Positions 45,457-55,769 are shown, numbered from the stretch's first letter. The stretch is 64,000 bases of DNA from Mesoflavibacter zeaxanthinifaciens DSM 18436 (GCF_000422365.1 NZ_AULQ01000001.1:186001-250000), one strand, 5' to 3'. The notes: generated by a model from the letters alone, not told the origin. Program-made: numbers and translations.

Positions 45457-45485
45457 GATAAAGCAAATTTCCAATTCGCCTTATC
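45457..45485. repeat. 13-bp imperfect hairpin upstream of the DUF2971 gene
   Basis: GATAAAGCAAATT / AATTCGCCTTATC around a 3-base loop; the two mismatches become G-U pairs if the minus strand is transcribed. It begins 29 bases upstream of the gene start and may mark the other border of the insert. A second TTAGCAAAC copy (minus strand) lies at 45442-45450. Confidence 0.45.
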
Positions 45486-45552
45486 CATTATCAAACGAAG
45501 TTAATTGATTTTTTATTCAATATCAAATCTATATTTACAGCGTAAGTTTCAT

Positions 45553-48018
45553 TTAAAAACTAAACCCAAACAAAAAGGTATCATTAACCAATCCGCTTCC
45601 AGAATAAGCGCGCACGTAATCTACACGTAAAAACCTAACTTTTCCCCAACCTAAGTTACTTAAACCTATCGAGAACTCGTTGTAAGGCTTGTTTTCTTTA
45701 GTTAATGCAGCGTTGTAGCCTAATACTAAATTGTAGTTTAGTTTATTTATTAAAGGGATTTTGTTTAAAATATAACCTTTAAAGTTGTGCTCTGCATGGA
45801 TTTCGGCATAATTGTTATTGGTACTTAAATTGTAATATGGTAAGATTTTAAAGCTGTTTATATAATTACCATCCATAACAATATTGGTTTGATTACCGTT
45901 AAAGTGATGGTAATCTATAAACGCAATATTATCTGCATTATTAAATACGCCAGCTTTTAAATAGTAAGTTAAATCTCCTTTGTTGCTTAAGTTGACATTT
46001 TGATATAATTGCGCTTTAAATAAATCAAAATTGTAGTTGCTAATGCTGCTGCCAAACCCTTTTTCGTAACCTAAAAATAGCGTCGGAATTTTACTGTTTG
46101 GGATGTTGTATTTTCCGTTAGGGTAACTCAAATAGTTTTGACCAAAATTAATACGTGTGTTTAAATTTAATTTATAAATATGATGATTTGCAAAAGAAGA
46201 CACGCCATAAGCAGTAGGATTTACAGGATTGTTGCTGGTATATACTCTGTCTGCTTTTGGGTACCAAGCTTGATCTGTAGTATTGAAAAGCGATTTACGG
46301 TTATTGTAACTTAAATTAGAGTAGAAGTGAAGTCCATTGACTAACTCTTGACTATAATTTGCTTGTACGTAACTACGGTCGTAAAGCTTTAAATAATTTT
46401 TTTCGAACCATAAAGAATATGACGTATTTAAAAGCGGTAACGTGTATAAACTAGGGTTAAATTGCTCTACTTTACTACCTCCAGAAAGCGATACAAATGC
46501 ACGATTTTTATTGTTGAATCTATAGTTTATAGTTCCTGTACCACGTAATCTATCGTCTGCAAATCCATAATTGATATCAGATTTTATATTGAAATATTTT
46601 TCGCTGTCTTTATAGCGTTTTGTATAATTTGCGGTTATTGTTCCGTTCCAACCTTGAACAGTATTAAATTGAATTGCTGAAATTGGAGATGAAATTGAAA
46701 AACGTTTCTTTTTAAATGAATTTTTATACGTGTAACCGCCTAAAATATCACCAAGTTTAAATTTGTTTTCTGCTTGATCTACCGAATCTAAGTAAGGCTG
46801 AGATTCTCTAACCAATTGTATGCTATCTTTTTTGATGTAGTCTTTAACTTCGGCATCTGTTAGTGGTACAGGTCGTTTTTCTTGCCAATATAAGCTGTCT
46901 TTTTTGTTGGCGTTATCTTTAAATGATAGAATCTCGCGCGAGAAATTGTTCTTATCTAAGTTAGGATTAAAATCATAATCGCTATACACTGCGGTAAAAC
47001 GTCCGCTACCATTAAAGCCCATAAAACCAAAAGTAAAATCGAATATTTGGGAAATTTTTCCCCAAACGTTTTCGTCTTCAAAATAAGAAAAGGACTGATT
47101 TATTGTGAATAAATCTACAGGTGCAATTTGCGCTTGTTGTCCAGTAATGTTAAGTTCTAAACCAAATAAACTCCATTGATCTTCTACAATGTAAATGAAA
47201 CCATCAAACGCTTTGTCGTTTTTACGCTTTGGCAAAACTTCAATTTTATTAACTAAATGTCCTGAATCGTCATAAAACGTTCCAACTAACTTGTAATTGT
47301 AATAATTAAAGGCAAAGTCTGCAATTGGAGAGACGATTTCTGTTTCAAGACTTATCGTGTTTTCGTAAAAATTAAAGTCGACATCTGTTGCATTATTAAA
47401 GCTAAAACCATTGCTGTTACCACTAACTTTAGAAGCAGTAATGGTTTCTTTTAAAGGTTTTGGCGATAATTTTTCTAGTTTAGAAATGGTTTCAGAAAGA
47501 TAGATAATTCCACTTCTAGTCGAGTCTAAGCTACCTTCAAGATCTCCAATTTCTTGTCCAAAAATCTTTTCTGGTGCATCTTTAAGTTGTAATAATCCTC
47601 TGGAATAAAAGTCAGCAGTATACGTATTGTATTTTTCTAGGTTTTCTTTTCTTTTGGCAATCGTGTTTCTAATAATTTGTATTGCAGGATCTTCTTTTGC
47701 ATCAAGCAAAACTTCGTCTAAACTAATATCTTCTTCCTCTAAAACAGCATCTAATGTAAAAGGAAAACTATTGATGGTTACAGTCTTTTTTAGTGTTTTA
47801 AATCCTAAATATTGAAACACTACAGTGTAATTTCCTGTGTTTTTAATATCTAATTGGTAATAACCGTCGTTGTTTGTAGTTGTGCCTTTACGTGTGTTTT
47901 CAACAAAAATATTGACTACCGCAAGTGGTTGGTTTTCTTTGGATGTTACAGTTCCTACAACTTGTGCAGAAAGTTTAATACAAAACAATAAAAGTAATAG
48001 AAGTAAAGATTTTTTCAT
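45553..48018 (-). CDS. DUF5686 outer-membrane protein with carboxypeptidase-like regulatory domain
   Basis: 821 residues. Signal peptide KKSLLLLLLLFCIKLSAQ, then a CarboxypepD_reg-like domain at about 20-100 (VVGTVTSKENQPLAVVNIFVENTRKGTTTNNDGYY in part). The DUF5686 body follows, rich in aromatic beta-strands and ending in Phe (NDTFLFGFSF), as expected for an outer-membrane barrel. Members resemble TonB-dependent receptors in the first domain but have no plug. Function is unknown; an envelope role is inferred. It follows the insertion region and is upstream of nothing on the same strand. Confidence 0.85.
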   Translation of the reverse strand: MKKSLLLLLLLFCIKLSAQVVGTVTSKENQPLAVVNIFVENTRKGTTTNNDGYYQLDIKNTGNYTVVFQYLGFKTLKKTVTINSFPFTLDAVLEEEDISLDEVLLDAKEDPAIQIIRNTIAKRKENLEKYNTYTADFYSRGLLQLKDAPEKIFGQEIGDLEGSLDSTRSGIIYLSETISKLEKLSPKPLKETITASKVSGNSNGFSFNNATDVDFNFYENTISLETEIVSPIADFAFNYYNYKLVGTFYDDSGHLVNKIEVLPKRKNDKAFDGFIYIVEDQWSLFGLELNITGQQAQIAPVDLFTINQSFSYFEDENVWGKISQIFDFTFGFMGFNGSGRFTAVYSDYDFNPNLDKNNFSREILSFKDNANKKDSLYWQEKRPVPLTDAEVKDYIKKDSIQLVRESQPYLDSVDQAENKFKLGDILGGYTYKNSFKKKRFSISSPISAIQFNTVQGWNGTITANYTKRYKDSEKYFNIKSDINYGFADDRLRGTGTINYRFNNKNRAFVSLSGGSKVEQFNPSLYTLPLLNTSYSLWFEKNYLKLYDRSYVQANYSQELVNGLHFYSNLSYNNRKSLFNTTDQAWYPKADRVYTSNNPVNPTAYGVSSFANHHIYKLNLNTRINFGQNYLSYPNGKYNIPNSKIPTLFLGYEKGFGSSISNYNFDLFKAQLYQNVNLSNKGDLTYYLKAGVFNNADNIAFIDYHHFNGNQTNIVMDGNYINSFKILPYYNLSTNNNYAEIHAEHNFKGYILNKIPLINKLNYNLVLGYNAALTKENKPYNEFSIGLSNLGWGKVRFLRVDYVRAYSGSGLVNDTFLFGFSF

Positions 48019-48122
48019 TATGTTGGTTTTATAGTATAGACGTCATTTTTACTTAAATGGTTGCCTATATAAAGCCAAACATAATTTTTTTTACTGAATT
48101 ATGTAATTGTCAGAGACTTAAA

Positions 48123-48581
48123 TTAATTATAAATTTTCTTGATACGATCTAGATTACGCTTGTTATCACGGTCTTTAATAGTTTCTCTTTTATCGTAAAG
48201 CTTTTTACCTTTAGCTAAGGCTATATCTAGCTTAGCAAGACCTCTTTCATTAATAAATAAGCGTAGTGGTATGATAGTTAAGCCAGACGTATTGACTTCT
48301 TTTTCTAACTTTTTAAGCTCACGTCTGTTAAGTAATAATTTACGTTCTGCTTTAGGTTTGTGGTTATAATAATTACCAAAAACATACTCTTGTATAGTCA
48401 TATTGATTACAAATAATTCGCCACGATCATTAAACTCGCAAAAACTTTCGGCAATAGAAGCTTTACTGTCTCTAATGGATTTAATTTCGGTACCAGTTAG
48501 GACAATTCCAGCAGTATATTTGTCTAAAATTTCATATTGAAATTTAGCCTTTTTATTAAGAATGTTTATTTTCTTTTGCAT
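48123..48581 (-). CDS. smpB: SsrA-binding protein SmpB
   Basis: 152 residues. Characteristic pieces: [58 protein letters not shown] and [18 protein letters not shown] with a basic tail. It binds tmRNA and brings it to stalled ribosomes. The tmRNA gene itself is not seen in this window. Confidence 0.96.
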   Translation of the reverse strand: MQKKINILNKKAKFQYEILDKYTAGIVLTGTEIKSIRDSKASIAESFCEFNDRGELFVINMTIQEYVFGNYYNHKPKAERKLLLNRRELKKLEKEVNTSGLTIIPLRLFINERGLAKLDIALAKGKKLYDKRETIKDRDNKRNLDRIKKIYN

Positions 48582-48603
48582 TAGGGCAAAGTTACTAATT
48601 ATA

Positions 48604-49122
48604 TTATTGAATGCTTAACAAATAATCTGTTTTAGATTGATTTTTTATGGTAACTATATAAAGGTTTCCATTAACAGAGTCGTTTATATTTTGATATTTT
48701 TCTTCATTTAAAACTTTATTGACAAACGAAGGAGTTGTATTGCTATGTCCAACCACTAAAACGGTCTTTCCTTTAGTATTATTAATAAACTCTTTACTGT
48801 ACAACTCATTAGGCTTATAAAATTGAATGGGAATTTTTTGTTTATTGGAAGTTGGTTGAGCTGTCTGTATAGTTCTGTTATAATTAGTTGAATATATTTT
48901 GTCAAATGTAATGTGCTTAAAAATGTCACTCCATTTTTTAGCTCTTTTGCGACCTTCAATAGTTAAATTAGGGTTTTTATTTGAAGGATTAGAACGATCT
49001 TTTTCTGCGTGTCTTATAAAATAATAAGTAGTGGTTTTAACAGCATTTTTTTCTTTTGATTCTGATGTTTGTTGACAAGAAAAAAAAGTTAAGGTTATTA
49101 ATATGAATAAAAATTGTCTCAT
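48604..49122 (-). CDS. SixA-like histidine phosphatase lipoprotein
   Basis: 172 residues. Lipoprotein signal [15 protein letters not shown] with Cys16. Histidine phosphatase motif [13 protein letters not shown] gives the catalytic His and Arg, and [15 protein letters not shown] holds the second His. Positioned outside the cytoplasm, it likely dephosphorylates an exported substrate, unlike cytoplasmic SixA, which acts on phosphohistidine proteins. It is 7 bases downstream of deoD. Confidence 0.86.
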   Translation of the reverse strand: MRQFLFILITLTFFSCQQTSESKEKNAVKTTTYYFIRHAEKDRSNPSNKNPNLTIEGRKRAKKWSDIFKHITFDKIYSTNYNRTIQTAQPTSNKQKIPIQFYKPNELYSKEFINNTKGKTVLVVGHSNTTPSFVNKVLNEEKYQNINDSVNGNLYIVTIKNQSKTDYLLSIQ

Positions 49123-49129
49123 GTTGTAT

Positions 49130-49828
49130 TTAGGCTAGTTCTAAAGCAATTTCAATCATTTCAGAAAAGGTAGTTTCGCGTTCTTCGCTAGTTGTTCTTT
49201 CACCTGTAACTAAAGAATCTGAAATAGTTAAAATAGTAAGCGCATTAACCTTGTGTTTTGCAGCAACAGTATATAAGCCTGCAGTTTCCATTTCAACACA
49301 AAGTAACCCGAATTTTGACCATTTTTTGTACGATTCAAAATCGTCTGCATAAAACTCGTCACTAGTAAAAATGTTTCCTGCTTTAATAGGAATATTTTTG
49401 GCTCTAGCTACATTAACAGCTTTTTCAAATAATTCAAAATTAGCTGTAGGTGCATAATCTGCGCCACCAAAACGCAATTCGTTTAATCCAGAGTTAGAAG
49501 ATGCCGCCATAGCAATAACAATGTCTCTAATTTTTACATGTTCTTGATAGGATCCAGCGCTTCCAACTCTTATTAGATTTTTAACGCCGTATTCTGTAAT
49601 AAGCTCGTGTGCGTAAATAGAAATACTAGGTACGCCCATACCTGTTCCCATCACAGATATTTTATTGCCTTTATAAGTACCTGTGTAACCAAACATGTTT
49701 CTTACACGGTTAAAGCAAACAGGGTTTTCAAGAAAAGTTTCTGCAATCCATTTAGCACGTAAAGGATCACCAGGAAGTAATGTGGTTTCTGCTATTTCGC
49801 CTTTTTTGGCTTCAATATGTACGCTCAT
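49130..49828 (-). CDS. deoD: Purine-nucleoside phosphorylase, DeoD type
   Basis: 232 residues. Motifs of the hexameric PNP family: [27 protein letters not shown] in part, [16 protein letters not shown]-like TSDEFYADD and [10 protein letters not shown] for nucleoside binding, and [11 protein letters not shown] with the catalytic Asp. It splits purine (deoxy)nucleosides with phosphate. deoC lies directly upstream (56 bases), so both salvage deoxynucleosides. Confidence 0.95.
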   Translation of the reverse strand: MSVHIEAKKGEIAETTLLPGDPLRAKWIAETFLENPVCFNRVRNMFGYTGTYKGNKISVMGTGMGVPSISIYAHELITEYGVKNLIRVGSAGSYQEHVKIRDIVIAMAASSNSGLNELRFGGADYAPTANFELFEKAVNVARAKNIPIKAGNIFTSDEFYADDFESYKKWSKFGLLCVEMETAGLYTVAAKHKVNALTILTISDSLVTGERTTSEERETTFSEMIEIALELA

Positions 49829-49884
49829 TTTTTAGTTAAAAGTATTTAAAGTGACTAAAGTGTCTAAAGTATTTAGAGTTGTGA

Positions 49885-50556
49885 TTAATAATTACCTTCT
49901 TCGGCTTTTTGACCAGTTACAATTGCAATTCCGTTAGAAGTGCCAATACGTTCTGCACCAGCGTCTATATAGGCTTTTGCGGTTTCGGTATCTCTAATTC
50001 CACCTGAAGCTTTAATTTTTACATTGCATTTTTGGGCAACACTTTTCATTATTTCGACGTCATGTATTGTTGCGCCACCAGTACCAAAACCAGTAGATGT
50101 TTTAATAAAATCTGCTCCAGAGTTAATGGCTAACTCACTAGCTTTTATAATTTCAATTTCTTCTAAATAACAAGTTTCTAAAATGACTTTTAGTATGTTA
50201 TTTGGCATAACTTGTTTTACAGCTTCTATGTCTTGCCAAACGGCATCAAAATTTTTACTTTTTAAAAAACCAATGTTAATTACCATATCAATTTCATCTG
50301 CGCCATCTTTTAGGGCTTGTTTGGTTTCTTCAACTTTTGCTTTTGTACTCATAGCGCCTAACGGAAAACCTATAACGCTACATACTTTAACATCTGAGTT
50401 GTTTAATTGGCTTTTAGCTAAACTAACATAGCAACTATTAACACAAACGGAGAAAAATTTGTGCTTTTTTGCTTCGTCGCATAGGTTAATAATATCTTGC
50501 TCTGTTGCTGTTGCTTTAAGAAGTGTGTGGTCTATATATGTGTTTAAAGAATTCAT
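49885..50556 (-). CDS. deoC: Deoxyribose-phosphate aldolase
   Basis: 223 residues. YIDHTLLKATATEQDI at the start; VILETCYLEEIEII; the Schiff-base Lys in FIKTSTGFGTGGAT; and the second Lys in KIKASGGIRD. It cleaves deoxyribose-5-phosphate to acetaldehyde and glyceraldehyde-3-phosphate. It lies upstream of deoD on the same strand as a deoxynucleoside-salvage pair. A phosphopentomutase gene is not in the window. Confidence 0.95.
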   Translation of the reverse strand: MNSLNTYIDHTLLKATATEQDIINLCDEAKKHKFFSVCVNSCYVSLAKSQLNNSDVKVCSVIGFPLGAMSTKAKVEETKQALKDGADEIDMVINIGFLKSKNFDAVWQDIEAVKQVMPNNILKVILETCYLEEIEIIKASELAINSGADFIKTSTGFGTGGATIHDVEIMKSVAQKCNVKIKASGGIRDTETAKAYIDAGAERIGTSNGIAIVTGQKAEEGNY

Positions 50557-50690
50557 GTAAATAAATATTATGATATAAAGTTATAGAAATTTTACACAGA
50601 ATAATAATCTAATGGATGTTCATTTTTAAGATGAAGTAAAAACTTTTGAAAAGCATGATAAAAGTCAGTTTTTAAGCTCTAAGACTGCTA

Positions 50691-50698
50691 TAAATTTG
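50691..50698 (+). promoter_or_regulatory. -7 promoter element for the beta-barrel gene
   Basis: TAAATTTG fits TAnnTTTG, 28 bases before the ATG. A weaker TTTT -33 candidate is at 50669-50672. Confidence 0.5.
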
Positions 50699-50726
50699 TG
50701 TCAGTAACTAAAATAAATATTACGAC

Positions 50727-51266
50727 ATGAAAAAATTATTATTACCATTAGCATTAATTTTATTAATATCATTTAAAGTATCTGCTCAAGAAGATAACCA
50801 AGGATTAAAAGGTGCTTGGTGGGCATTAGGACAACTAGAGTTTAATGATGATGAAGCATCAGATACAAGTACTTTTGGAATTATGCCTGTAGTAGGAACA
50901 TTTGTTTCTCCTTCTGTTACAGTTGGTTTAGGTGTAGGTTATAGTTCTGTAAAAGTAGCAGATGCAGATGCTGTAGATGCAGTAACAGTAATGCCTTTAG
51001 CAAGAAAATACTGGAATATTAATGAGAAATTTTACATTTTTGGTCAAGCAGATGTACCATTAACTTTTTATGATGGAGCAACTGGTTATGGTTTTAATTT
51101 AAGACCAGGTGTTGACTTTTTTGTATCTAACGTATTAACTTTAGAAGCAACTTTTGGACAGTTTGGTTATAATGCAATTTCTCCAGATGAAGGAGATGCA
51201 GTAGGCACAACGTCTTTAGGTTTCAATTCTATGGATGTAAATTTTGGTATCAAATTATTATTTTAA
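50727..51266 (+). CDS. Outer-membrane beta-barrel protein
   Basis: 179 residues. Signal peptide KKLLLPLALILLISFKVSA then Gln, followed by Glu/Asp. Alternating beta-strands with glycines (PSVTVGLGVGYSSV, GATGYGFNLRPGVDFF) and final strand SMDVNFGIKLLF ending in Phe, fitting an eight-stranded OmpA/OmpW-like barrel. It has its own promoter and terminator, and so is likely expressed alone. Ligand and role are unknown. Confidence 0.8.
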   Translation: MKKLLLPLALILLISFKVSAQEDNQGLKGAWWALGQLEFNDDEASDTSTFGIMPVVGTFVSPSVTVGLGVGYSSVKVADADAVDAVTVMPLARKYWNINEKFYIFGQADVPLTFYDGATGYGFNLRPGVDFFVSNVLTLEATFGQFGYNAISPDEGDAVGTTSLGFNSMDVNFGIKLLF

Positions 51267-51294
51267 GAGTTAGTTAGTTTAACCAAAATTTTCG

Positions 51295-51325
51295 AAAAGC
51301 CACTTTGAAAAAAGTGGCTTTTTTA
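51295..51325 (+). terminator. Terminator of the beta-barrel gene
   Basis: AAAAGCCACTTT / AAAGTGGCTTTT stem with a short A-rich loop and T-run, just after the stop codon at 51266. Confidence 0.9.
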
Positions 51326-51340
51326 ATTTTAAATAGAATA

Positions 51341-51393
51341 AAAAAAAAGCAACACTACACTTTTTCTGTAAGAAAAGTCTTGTGCTGCTTTTT
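51341..51393 (-). terminator. Terminator of clpB
   Basis: A two-part hairpin: AAAGCAACAC pairs with GTGCTGCTTT (one mismatch) outside, and ACTTTTTCT with AGAAAAGT inside. On the minus strand a T-run follows, about 80 bases past the clpB stop. Confidence 0.8.
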
Positions 51394-51473
51394 CAACTAA
51401 CCAACCAATTATGAAAACGGTCTAAACTTTATAATATTATATGTCTTTTTAGTATTAACAGAACTTTATGAAA

Positions 51474-54080
51474 TTATAATTCGTCTTCAACTAAATCACC
51501 TTGATTTCTAAATACAAGTTCACCGTCAAACGCATCTAGTAAAATGATACTATCTGTATTTATTTTTCCAGCTAAAATCTCTTTACTTAATTGATTTAAT
51601 ACTTCTTTTTGTATTACTCGTTTTACTGGTCTTGCTCCATATTCTGGATTATAACCTTTTTCTGCTAAGTATTCTATCGCTTCTGGTGTAGCGTCAAAAG
51701 TTATTCCTTGCTTAGCAATCATTTTAGTTACACTTTTTAATTGTAATCCTACAATTTGTGTAATGTTGTCTTGTGTTAAAGGTGTAAACATTATTGTATC
51801 GTCAATACGGTTTAAAAACTCTGGACGTACCGTTTGTTTTAGTAATCCTAAAACATCTACTTTTGCAGCTTCCATAGCAGATTCTACATCTTTTGTAGCT
51901 TCAAAACGCTCTTGTATAATATGACTTCCCATGTTAGAAGTCATGATTATAATTGTGTTTTTAAAGTCAGCCATCCTACCTTTATTATCTGTTAAATGAC
52001 CTTCGTCTAAAACTTGTAATAGAATATTAAACGTATCCGGATGTGCTTTTTCAATTTCGTCTAACAATACAACTGAATAAGGTTTACGTCTTACTGCTTC
52101 GGTTAATTGTCCTCCTTCGTCATAGCCAACATATCCTGGAGGCGCACCAACTAATCTACTAACGGCATGACGTTCTTGATACTCGCTCATATCTATTCTT
52201 GTCATTGCGTTTTCGTCATCAAAAAGATACTCGGCTAACGCTTTAGCAAGTTCTGTTTTACCAACACCAGTTGTTCCTAAAAATAGGAATGTACCAATTG
52301 GTTTTTGTGGGTTTTGTAAACCTGCGCGACTACGTCTAACGGCATCACTTACTGCTTCTATAGCTTCTTCTTGACCAACAACACGTTTATGTAGCTCGTC
52401 TTCAAGTTTTAATAGCTTTTCGCGTTCGCTTTGAAGCATTTTTGTAACAGGAATACCTGTCCATTTTGCAACAACTTCTGCGATATCATCATAGTTAACT
52501 TCTTCTTTAATCAAACTATGTTCAGATTGCGATTGTAAGTCTTTTTGAAGGCTTTCCAGTTTTTCTTGCGCTTCTTTTATTTTACCATATCTAAGCTCGG
52601 CTACTTTACCATAGTTACCTTCTCGTTCTGCACGTTCGGCTTCAAGTTTAAAGTTTTCAATATCTTGTTTTGTGTTTTGGATATTGTCTACAACTTCTTT
52701 TTCGCTTTTCCATTTGGCGTTAATCTCGTTACGTTCTTCTTTAAGATTAGCAAGATCACTTCTTAAAGATTTCAGTTTTACTTCATCTTTTTCGCGCTTA
52801 ATGGCTTCGATTTCAATTTCTAACTGCATTATTTTTCTATCCAAAACATCTAGTTCTTCTGGTTTAGAATTAATCTCCATACGCAGTTTTGAAGCCGCTT
52901 CATCCATTAAGTCGATAGCTTTATCTGGTAAAAATCTGTTGGTAATGTAGCGTTGTGATAACTCTACAGCGCCAATAATAGCTTCGTCTTTAATACGTAC
53001 TTTGTGATGCGTTTCGTACTTTTCTTTAATACCTCTAAGGATAGAAATGGCACTTTCTGTGTCTGGCTCGTCTACCATTACTTTTTGAAAACGACGCTCT
53101 AGAGCTTTGTCTTTTTCGAAGTATTTTTGATACTCGTCAAGTGTTGTTGCACCAATAGATCTTAACTCACCACGCGCCAAAGCAGGTTTTAAGATGTTTG
53201 CTGCGTCCATTGCACCTTGCCCGCCACCAGCACCAACAAGCGTATGTATTTCGTCTATGAAAAGAACAATATCACCTTCGCTAGTCGTTACTTCTTTGAT
53301 TACAGCTTTAAGACGCTCTTCAAATTCTCCTTTAAATTTAGCACCTGCAATAAGAGCACCCATATCTAAAGCAAAAATTTGCTTTTCTTTTAAGTTTTCT
53401 GGAACGTCACCATCTACAATACGATGTGCTAAACCTTCGGCAATAGCGGTTTTACCAGTACCAGGTTCACCTACCAAAATAGGGTTGTTTTTGGTACGAC
53501 GCGATAAGATTTGTAAAATACGTCTAATCTCTTCGTCACGACCAATTACTGGATCTAGCTTACCGTCTTTAGCTAATTGATTTAGGTTTTTTGCGTACTT
53601 GTTTAAAGAATTATAAGTATCTTCTTGACTTTGAGATGTTACACGATCTCCTTTTCTAAGTTCTTCAATTGCAGCTTTTAAACCTTTTTCGGTGACGCTT
53701 TGGTCTTTTAGCATTTGTGCAATCTTGCTATTAGATTTTAAGATAGCTAAGATTAAATGCTCTATAGACACAAAATCGTCTTTCATGTTTTTTGCAATGA
53801 TAGACGCTTCGTTTAGTGTTTTACCAGCTTCGCGAGATAACATTAGATCTGCGCCAGAGACTTTTGCAAAACTTTCTAGTTGTTTATCTAAAACTTGTTT
53901 TAAGACTATTGTGTTAACATTTAACTTTTTTAATAAGAAAGGTAACACGTTTTCATCAACTTCTAAGATACCTTTAAAAAGGTGCTCGTTTTCTATTTGT
54001 TGATGCCCATAACTTTGCGCAATTTGTTGCGATTGTTGTATGGCTTCTTGCGATTTTATTGTATAATTGTTTAAGTTCAT
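51474..54080 (-). CDS. clpB: ATP-dependent disaggregase ClpB
   Basis: 868 residues from ATG at 54080 ([18 protein letters not shown]); a start at 54098 adds six unneeded residues. Clp_N domain, then AAA1 with [15 protein letters not shown] and [11 protein letters not shown], a coiled-coil middle domain (about 405-530), AAA2 with [16 protein letters not shown] and [11 protein letters not shown], and a D2-small domain ending EDEL. It rescues aggregated proteins with DnaK. The [18 protein letters not shown] segment is the usual ClpB pore region. Probably heat-induced, but no CIRCE is seen. Confidence 0.97.
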   Translation of the reverse strand: MNLNNYTIKSQEAIQQSQQIAQSYGHQQIENEHLFKGILEVDENVLPFLLKKLNVNTIVLKQVLDKQLESFAKVSGADLMLSREAGKTLNEASIIAKNMKDDFVSIEHLILAILKSNSKIAQMLKDQSVTEKGLKAAIEELRKGDRVTSQSQEDTYNSLNKYAKNLNQLAKDGKLDPVIGRDEEIRRILQILSRRTKNNPILVGEPGTGKTAIAEGLAHRIVDGDVPENLKEKQIFALDMGALIAGAKFKGEFEERLKAVIKEVTTSEGDIVLFIDEIHTLVGAGGGQGAMDAANILKPALARGELRSIGATTLDEYQKYFEKDKALERRFQKVMVDEPDTESAISILRGIKEKYETHHKVRIKDEAIIGAVELSQRYITNRFLPDKAIDLMDEAASKLRMEINSKPEELDVLDRKIMQLEIEIEAIKREKDEVKLKSLRSDLANLKEERNEINAKWKSEKEVVDNIQNTKQDIENFKLEAERAEREGNYGKVAELRYGKIKEAQEKLESLQKDLQSQSEHSLIKEEVNYDDIAEVVAKWTGIPVTKMLQSEREKLLKLEDELHKRVVGQEEAIEAVSDAVRRSRAGLQNPQKPIGTFLFLGTTGVGKTELAKALAEYLFDDENAMTRIDMSEYQERHAVSRLVGAPPGYVGYDEGGQLTEAVRRKPYSVVLLDEIEKAHPDTFNILLQVLDEGHLTDNKGRMADFKNTIIIMTSNMGSHIIQERFEATKDVESAMEAAKVDVLGLLKQTVRPEFLNRIDDTIMFTPLTQDNITQIVGLQLKSVTKMIAKQGITFDATPEAIEYLAEKGYNPEYGARPVKRVIQKEVLNQLSKEILAGKINTDSIILLDAFDGELVFRNQGDLVEDEL

Positions 54081-54231
54081 TTTTTTAAAATTTAGCAATG
54101 TTTGATTGCTTTATTTCAATTATCTTACCAATAGTATTTTAGCGACAAAATGTCTGTTAACTACTGGTTTTTAGTGACTTTTAGTCAGTTTGTAAGTTTT
54201 AAAATTGAAGTCGACTTACTATATAAATTAA

Positions 54232-54252
54232 CTTTCGCTATTGCGGAAAATG
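54232..54252. repeat. Dispersed short repeat, divergent copy before ytxJ
   Basis: CTTTCGCTATTGCGGAAAATG resembles the repeat CTTTCGC-TTTCGCGGAAAA but with a few changes. It is 12 bases upstream of the ytxJ ATG. Confidence 0.4.
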
Positions 54253-54263
54253 AAGTATACATT

Positions 54264-54644
54264 ATGTTTGGAAAACTTTTTGGAAATAATAAAACGCCTA
54301 AGGAAGAGAAAGTACTACCTTGGCAAAACTTAACAAGTATAGAGCAATTAGATGAAATTGAATTATCATCTAAAGGAAAAACACAGCTGATATTTAAACA
54401 TTCTACAAGATGTGGAATTAGTAGAATGGTTTTAAACCAATTTACTGAAGCTTATGATTTAGATCTAAATGCAGATTTATATTATTTAGATTTGTTAAAT
54501 TATAGAGATGTATCTAATGAGGTTGGTTACAAATTTCAAGTGATGCATCAATCACCACAATTACTAATTATTAAAAATGGAGTAGTGGTTGCTCATGCTA
54601 GTCACGGTGCAATAAATGATTTAGATTTAAGTACCTTTATATAA
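54264..54644 (+). CDS. ytxJ: Bacillithiol-system redox-active protein YtxJ
   Basis: 126 residues from ATG at 54264. A GTG/ATG start at 54150 would add 38 residues encoded across the repeat and AT-rich leader, and is rejected. YtxJ/thioredoxin-like fold: LIFKHSTRCGISRMVLNQF with the single active Cys50, YYLDLLNYRDVSNEV and VMHQSPQLLIIKNGVVV. A monothiol protein thought to reduce bacillithiol-mixed disulphides. It implies that the organism makes bacillithiol; none of the bsh genes are visible here. It precedes the DUF3124 and marC genes, 10 bases apart. Confidence 0.87.
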   Translation: MFGKLFGNNKTPKEEKVLPWQNLTSIEQLDEIELSSKGKTQLIFKHSTRCGISRMVLNQFTEAYDLDLNADLYYLDLLNYRDVSNEVGYKFQVMHQSPQLLIIKNGVVVAHASHGAINDLDLSTFI

Positions 54645-54654
54645 AATTAATTTT

Positions 54655-55164
54655 ATGAAAAAAGTAGCGCTTTTAATTACTGTTGTTAGTGTTTTGTTTA
54701 GTTGTGAAACTAAACAGAATAATGAGCCTAAACCTTCTAGTCATTTAGAATCTATGAAATGGACAGGAAAAGTTAACGACTCTTTAATAGAAGGTAGTTC
54801 TTATTTATCGGTATATTCTCAAATATACAGTACTACAGAGCATAAAACACATGATTTGACCGCTACCGTTAGCATAAGAAATACAAATAGAACTGATACA
54901 ATTTATATTAATAGCGCAGACTATTTTAATACAAAAGGTGATTTAATAAGACATTATATAAAACAACCAATTTTTATAAAGCCAATGCAAACCATTGAAA
55001 TTGTTATAGATGAAAATGATATTGAAGGTGGTACAGGAGCTAATTTTATTTTTGATTGGTCTGTAAAAAAGCTTACAAATGTACCATATTTTGAAGCTAT
55101 TATGACATCTACTTCAGGACAACAAGGTTTATCGTTTACTACAAAAGGAGTTGATTTAAATTAA
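54655..55164 (+). CDS. DUF3124 lipoprotein
   Basis: 169 residues. Signal KKVALLITVVSVLFSC with Cys17. Mature part matches DUF3124: GSSYLSVYSQIYSTTEHKTH, TATVSIRNTNRTDTIYI, YFNTKGDLIRHYIKQPIFI, and IEIVIDENDIEGGTGANFIF. Predicted beta-sandwich, anchored in the envelope; function unknown. Ends at TAATG shared with marC, so both are coupled. Confidence 0.83.
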   Translation: MKKVALLITVVSVLFSCETKQNNEPKPSSHLESMKWTGKVNDSLIEGSSYLSVYSQIYSTTEHKTHDLTATVSIRNTNRTDTIYINSADYFNTKGDLIRHYIKQPIFIKPMQTIEIVIDENDIEGGTGANFIFDWSVKKLTNVPYFEAIMTSTSGQQGLSFTTKGVDLN

Positions 55165-55769
55165 TGAAAGAAATATTTACTACCATATTATTTTTGATTG
55201 CTGTAATAGATCCTTTAGGGTCTGTACCTGTATATTTAGAGGCTACTAAACATTTTGACAATAAATATAAAAAACGTGTTGCTATAAGAGCTAGTGTAAT
55301 TGCTTTCTTTGTTTTATTGTTCTTTATAGTAATTGGACAATTAATATTAGAAGGTATGAATGTTACATTAAATGCTTTTCAGATTTCTGGAGGCGTCATT
55401 CTATTTTTATTTGCTTTGACTATGATTTTTGGTAGTGGCAAACCAGAAAGCGAAAAACATCTTATTAAAGATTATAAGCATGTAACTATTTTTCCTGTAG
55501 CAATACCTTCTATAGCATCTCCTGGAGCAATAATGGCTGTAGTTTTAATGACTGACAACCATATTTATTCTATTAACCAACAATTAATTACGACATTTTT
55601 AGTTCTTTTTGTGGTTGCGCTTACAGGAATATTGTTACTTGTAGCTGCAAACGTCCAAAAAAGAATAGGCGAATATGGTATAACTGTAATTAGTAAGATT
55701 ATGGGATTAATATTAGCATCTTACGCAGTGCAAAGCGTATTAACAGGCTTAAAAGACTTTTTTGCATAA
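55164..55769 (+). CDS. MarC-family integral membrane protein
   Basis: 201 residues with six hydrophobic helices. FLIAVIDPLGSVPVYLEATKH at the start, SGGVILFLFALTMIFG, and the typical IASPGAIMAVVLM; the C-terminal helix is IMGLILASYAVQSVLTGL. The role of MarC proteins is unknown. Start overlaps the DUF3124 stop by one base. Strong terminator follows. Confidence 0.9.
   Translation: MKEIFTTILFLIAVIDPLGSVPVYLEATKHFDNKYKKRVAIRASVIAFFVLLFFIVIGQLILEGMNVTLNAFQISGGVILFLFALTMIFGSGKPESEKHLIKDYKHVTIFPVAIPSIASPGAIMAVVLMTDNHIYSINQQLITTFLVLFVVALTGILLLVAANVQKRIGEYGITVISKIMGLILASYAVQSVLTGLKDFFA

Noticed and set aside
53194-53580. Open frame opposite clpB (128 codons)
   Set aside because: Antisense shadow of a well-conserved gene; no family match, no promoter.
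54150-54263. 38-residue N-terminal extension of YtxJ
   Set aside because: Coded by the promoter/repeat region and unlike the family; ATG at 54264 gives the normal length.
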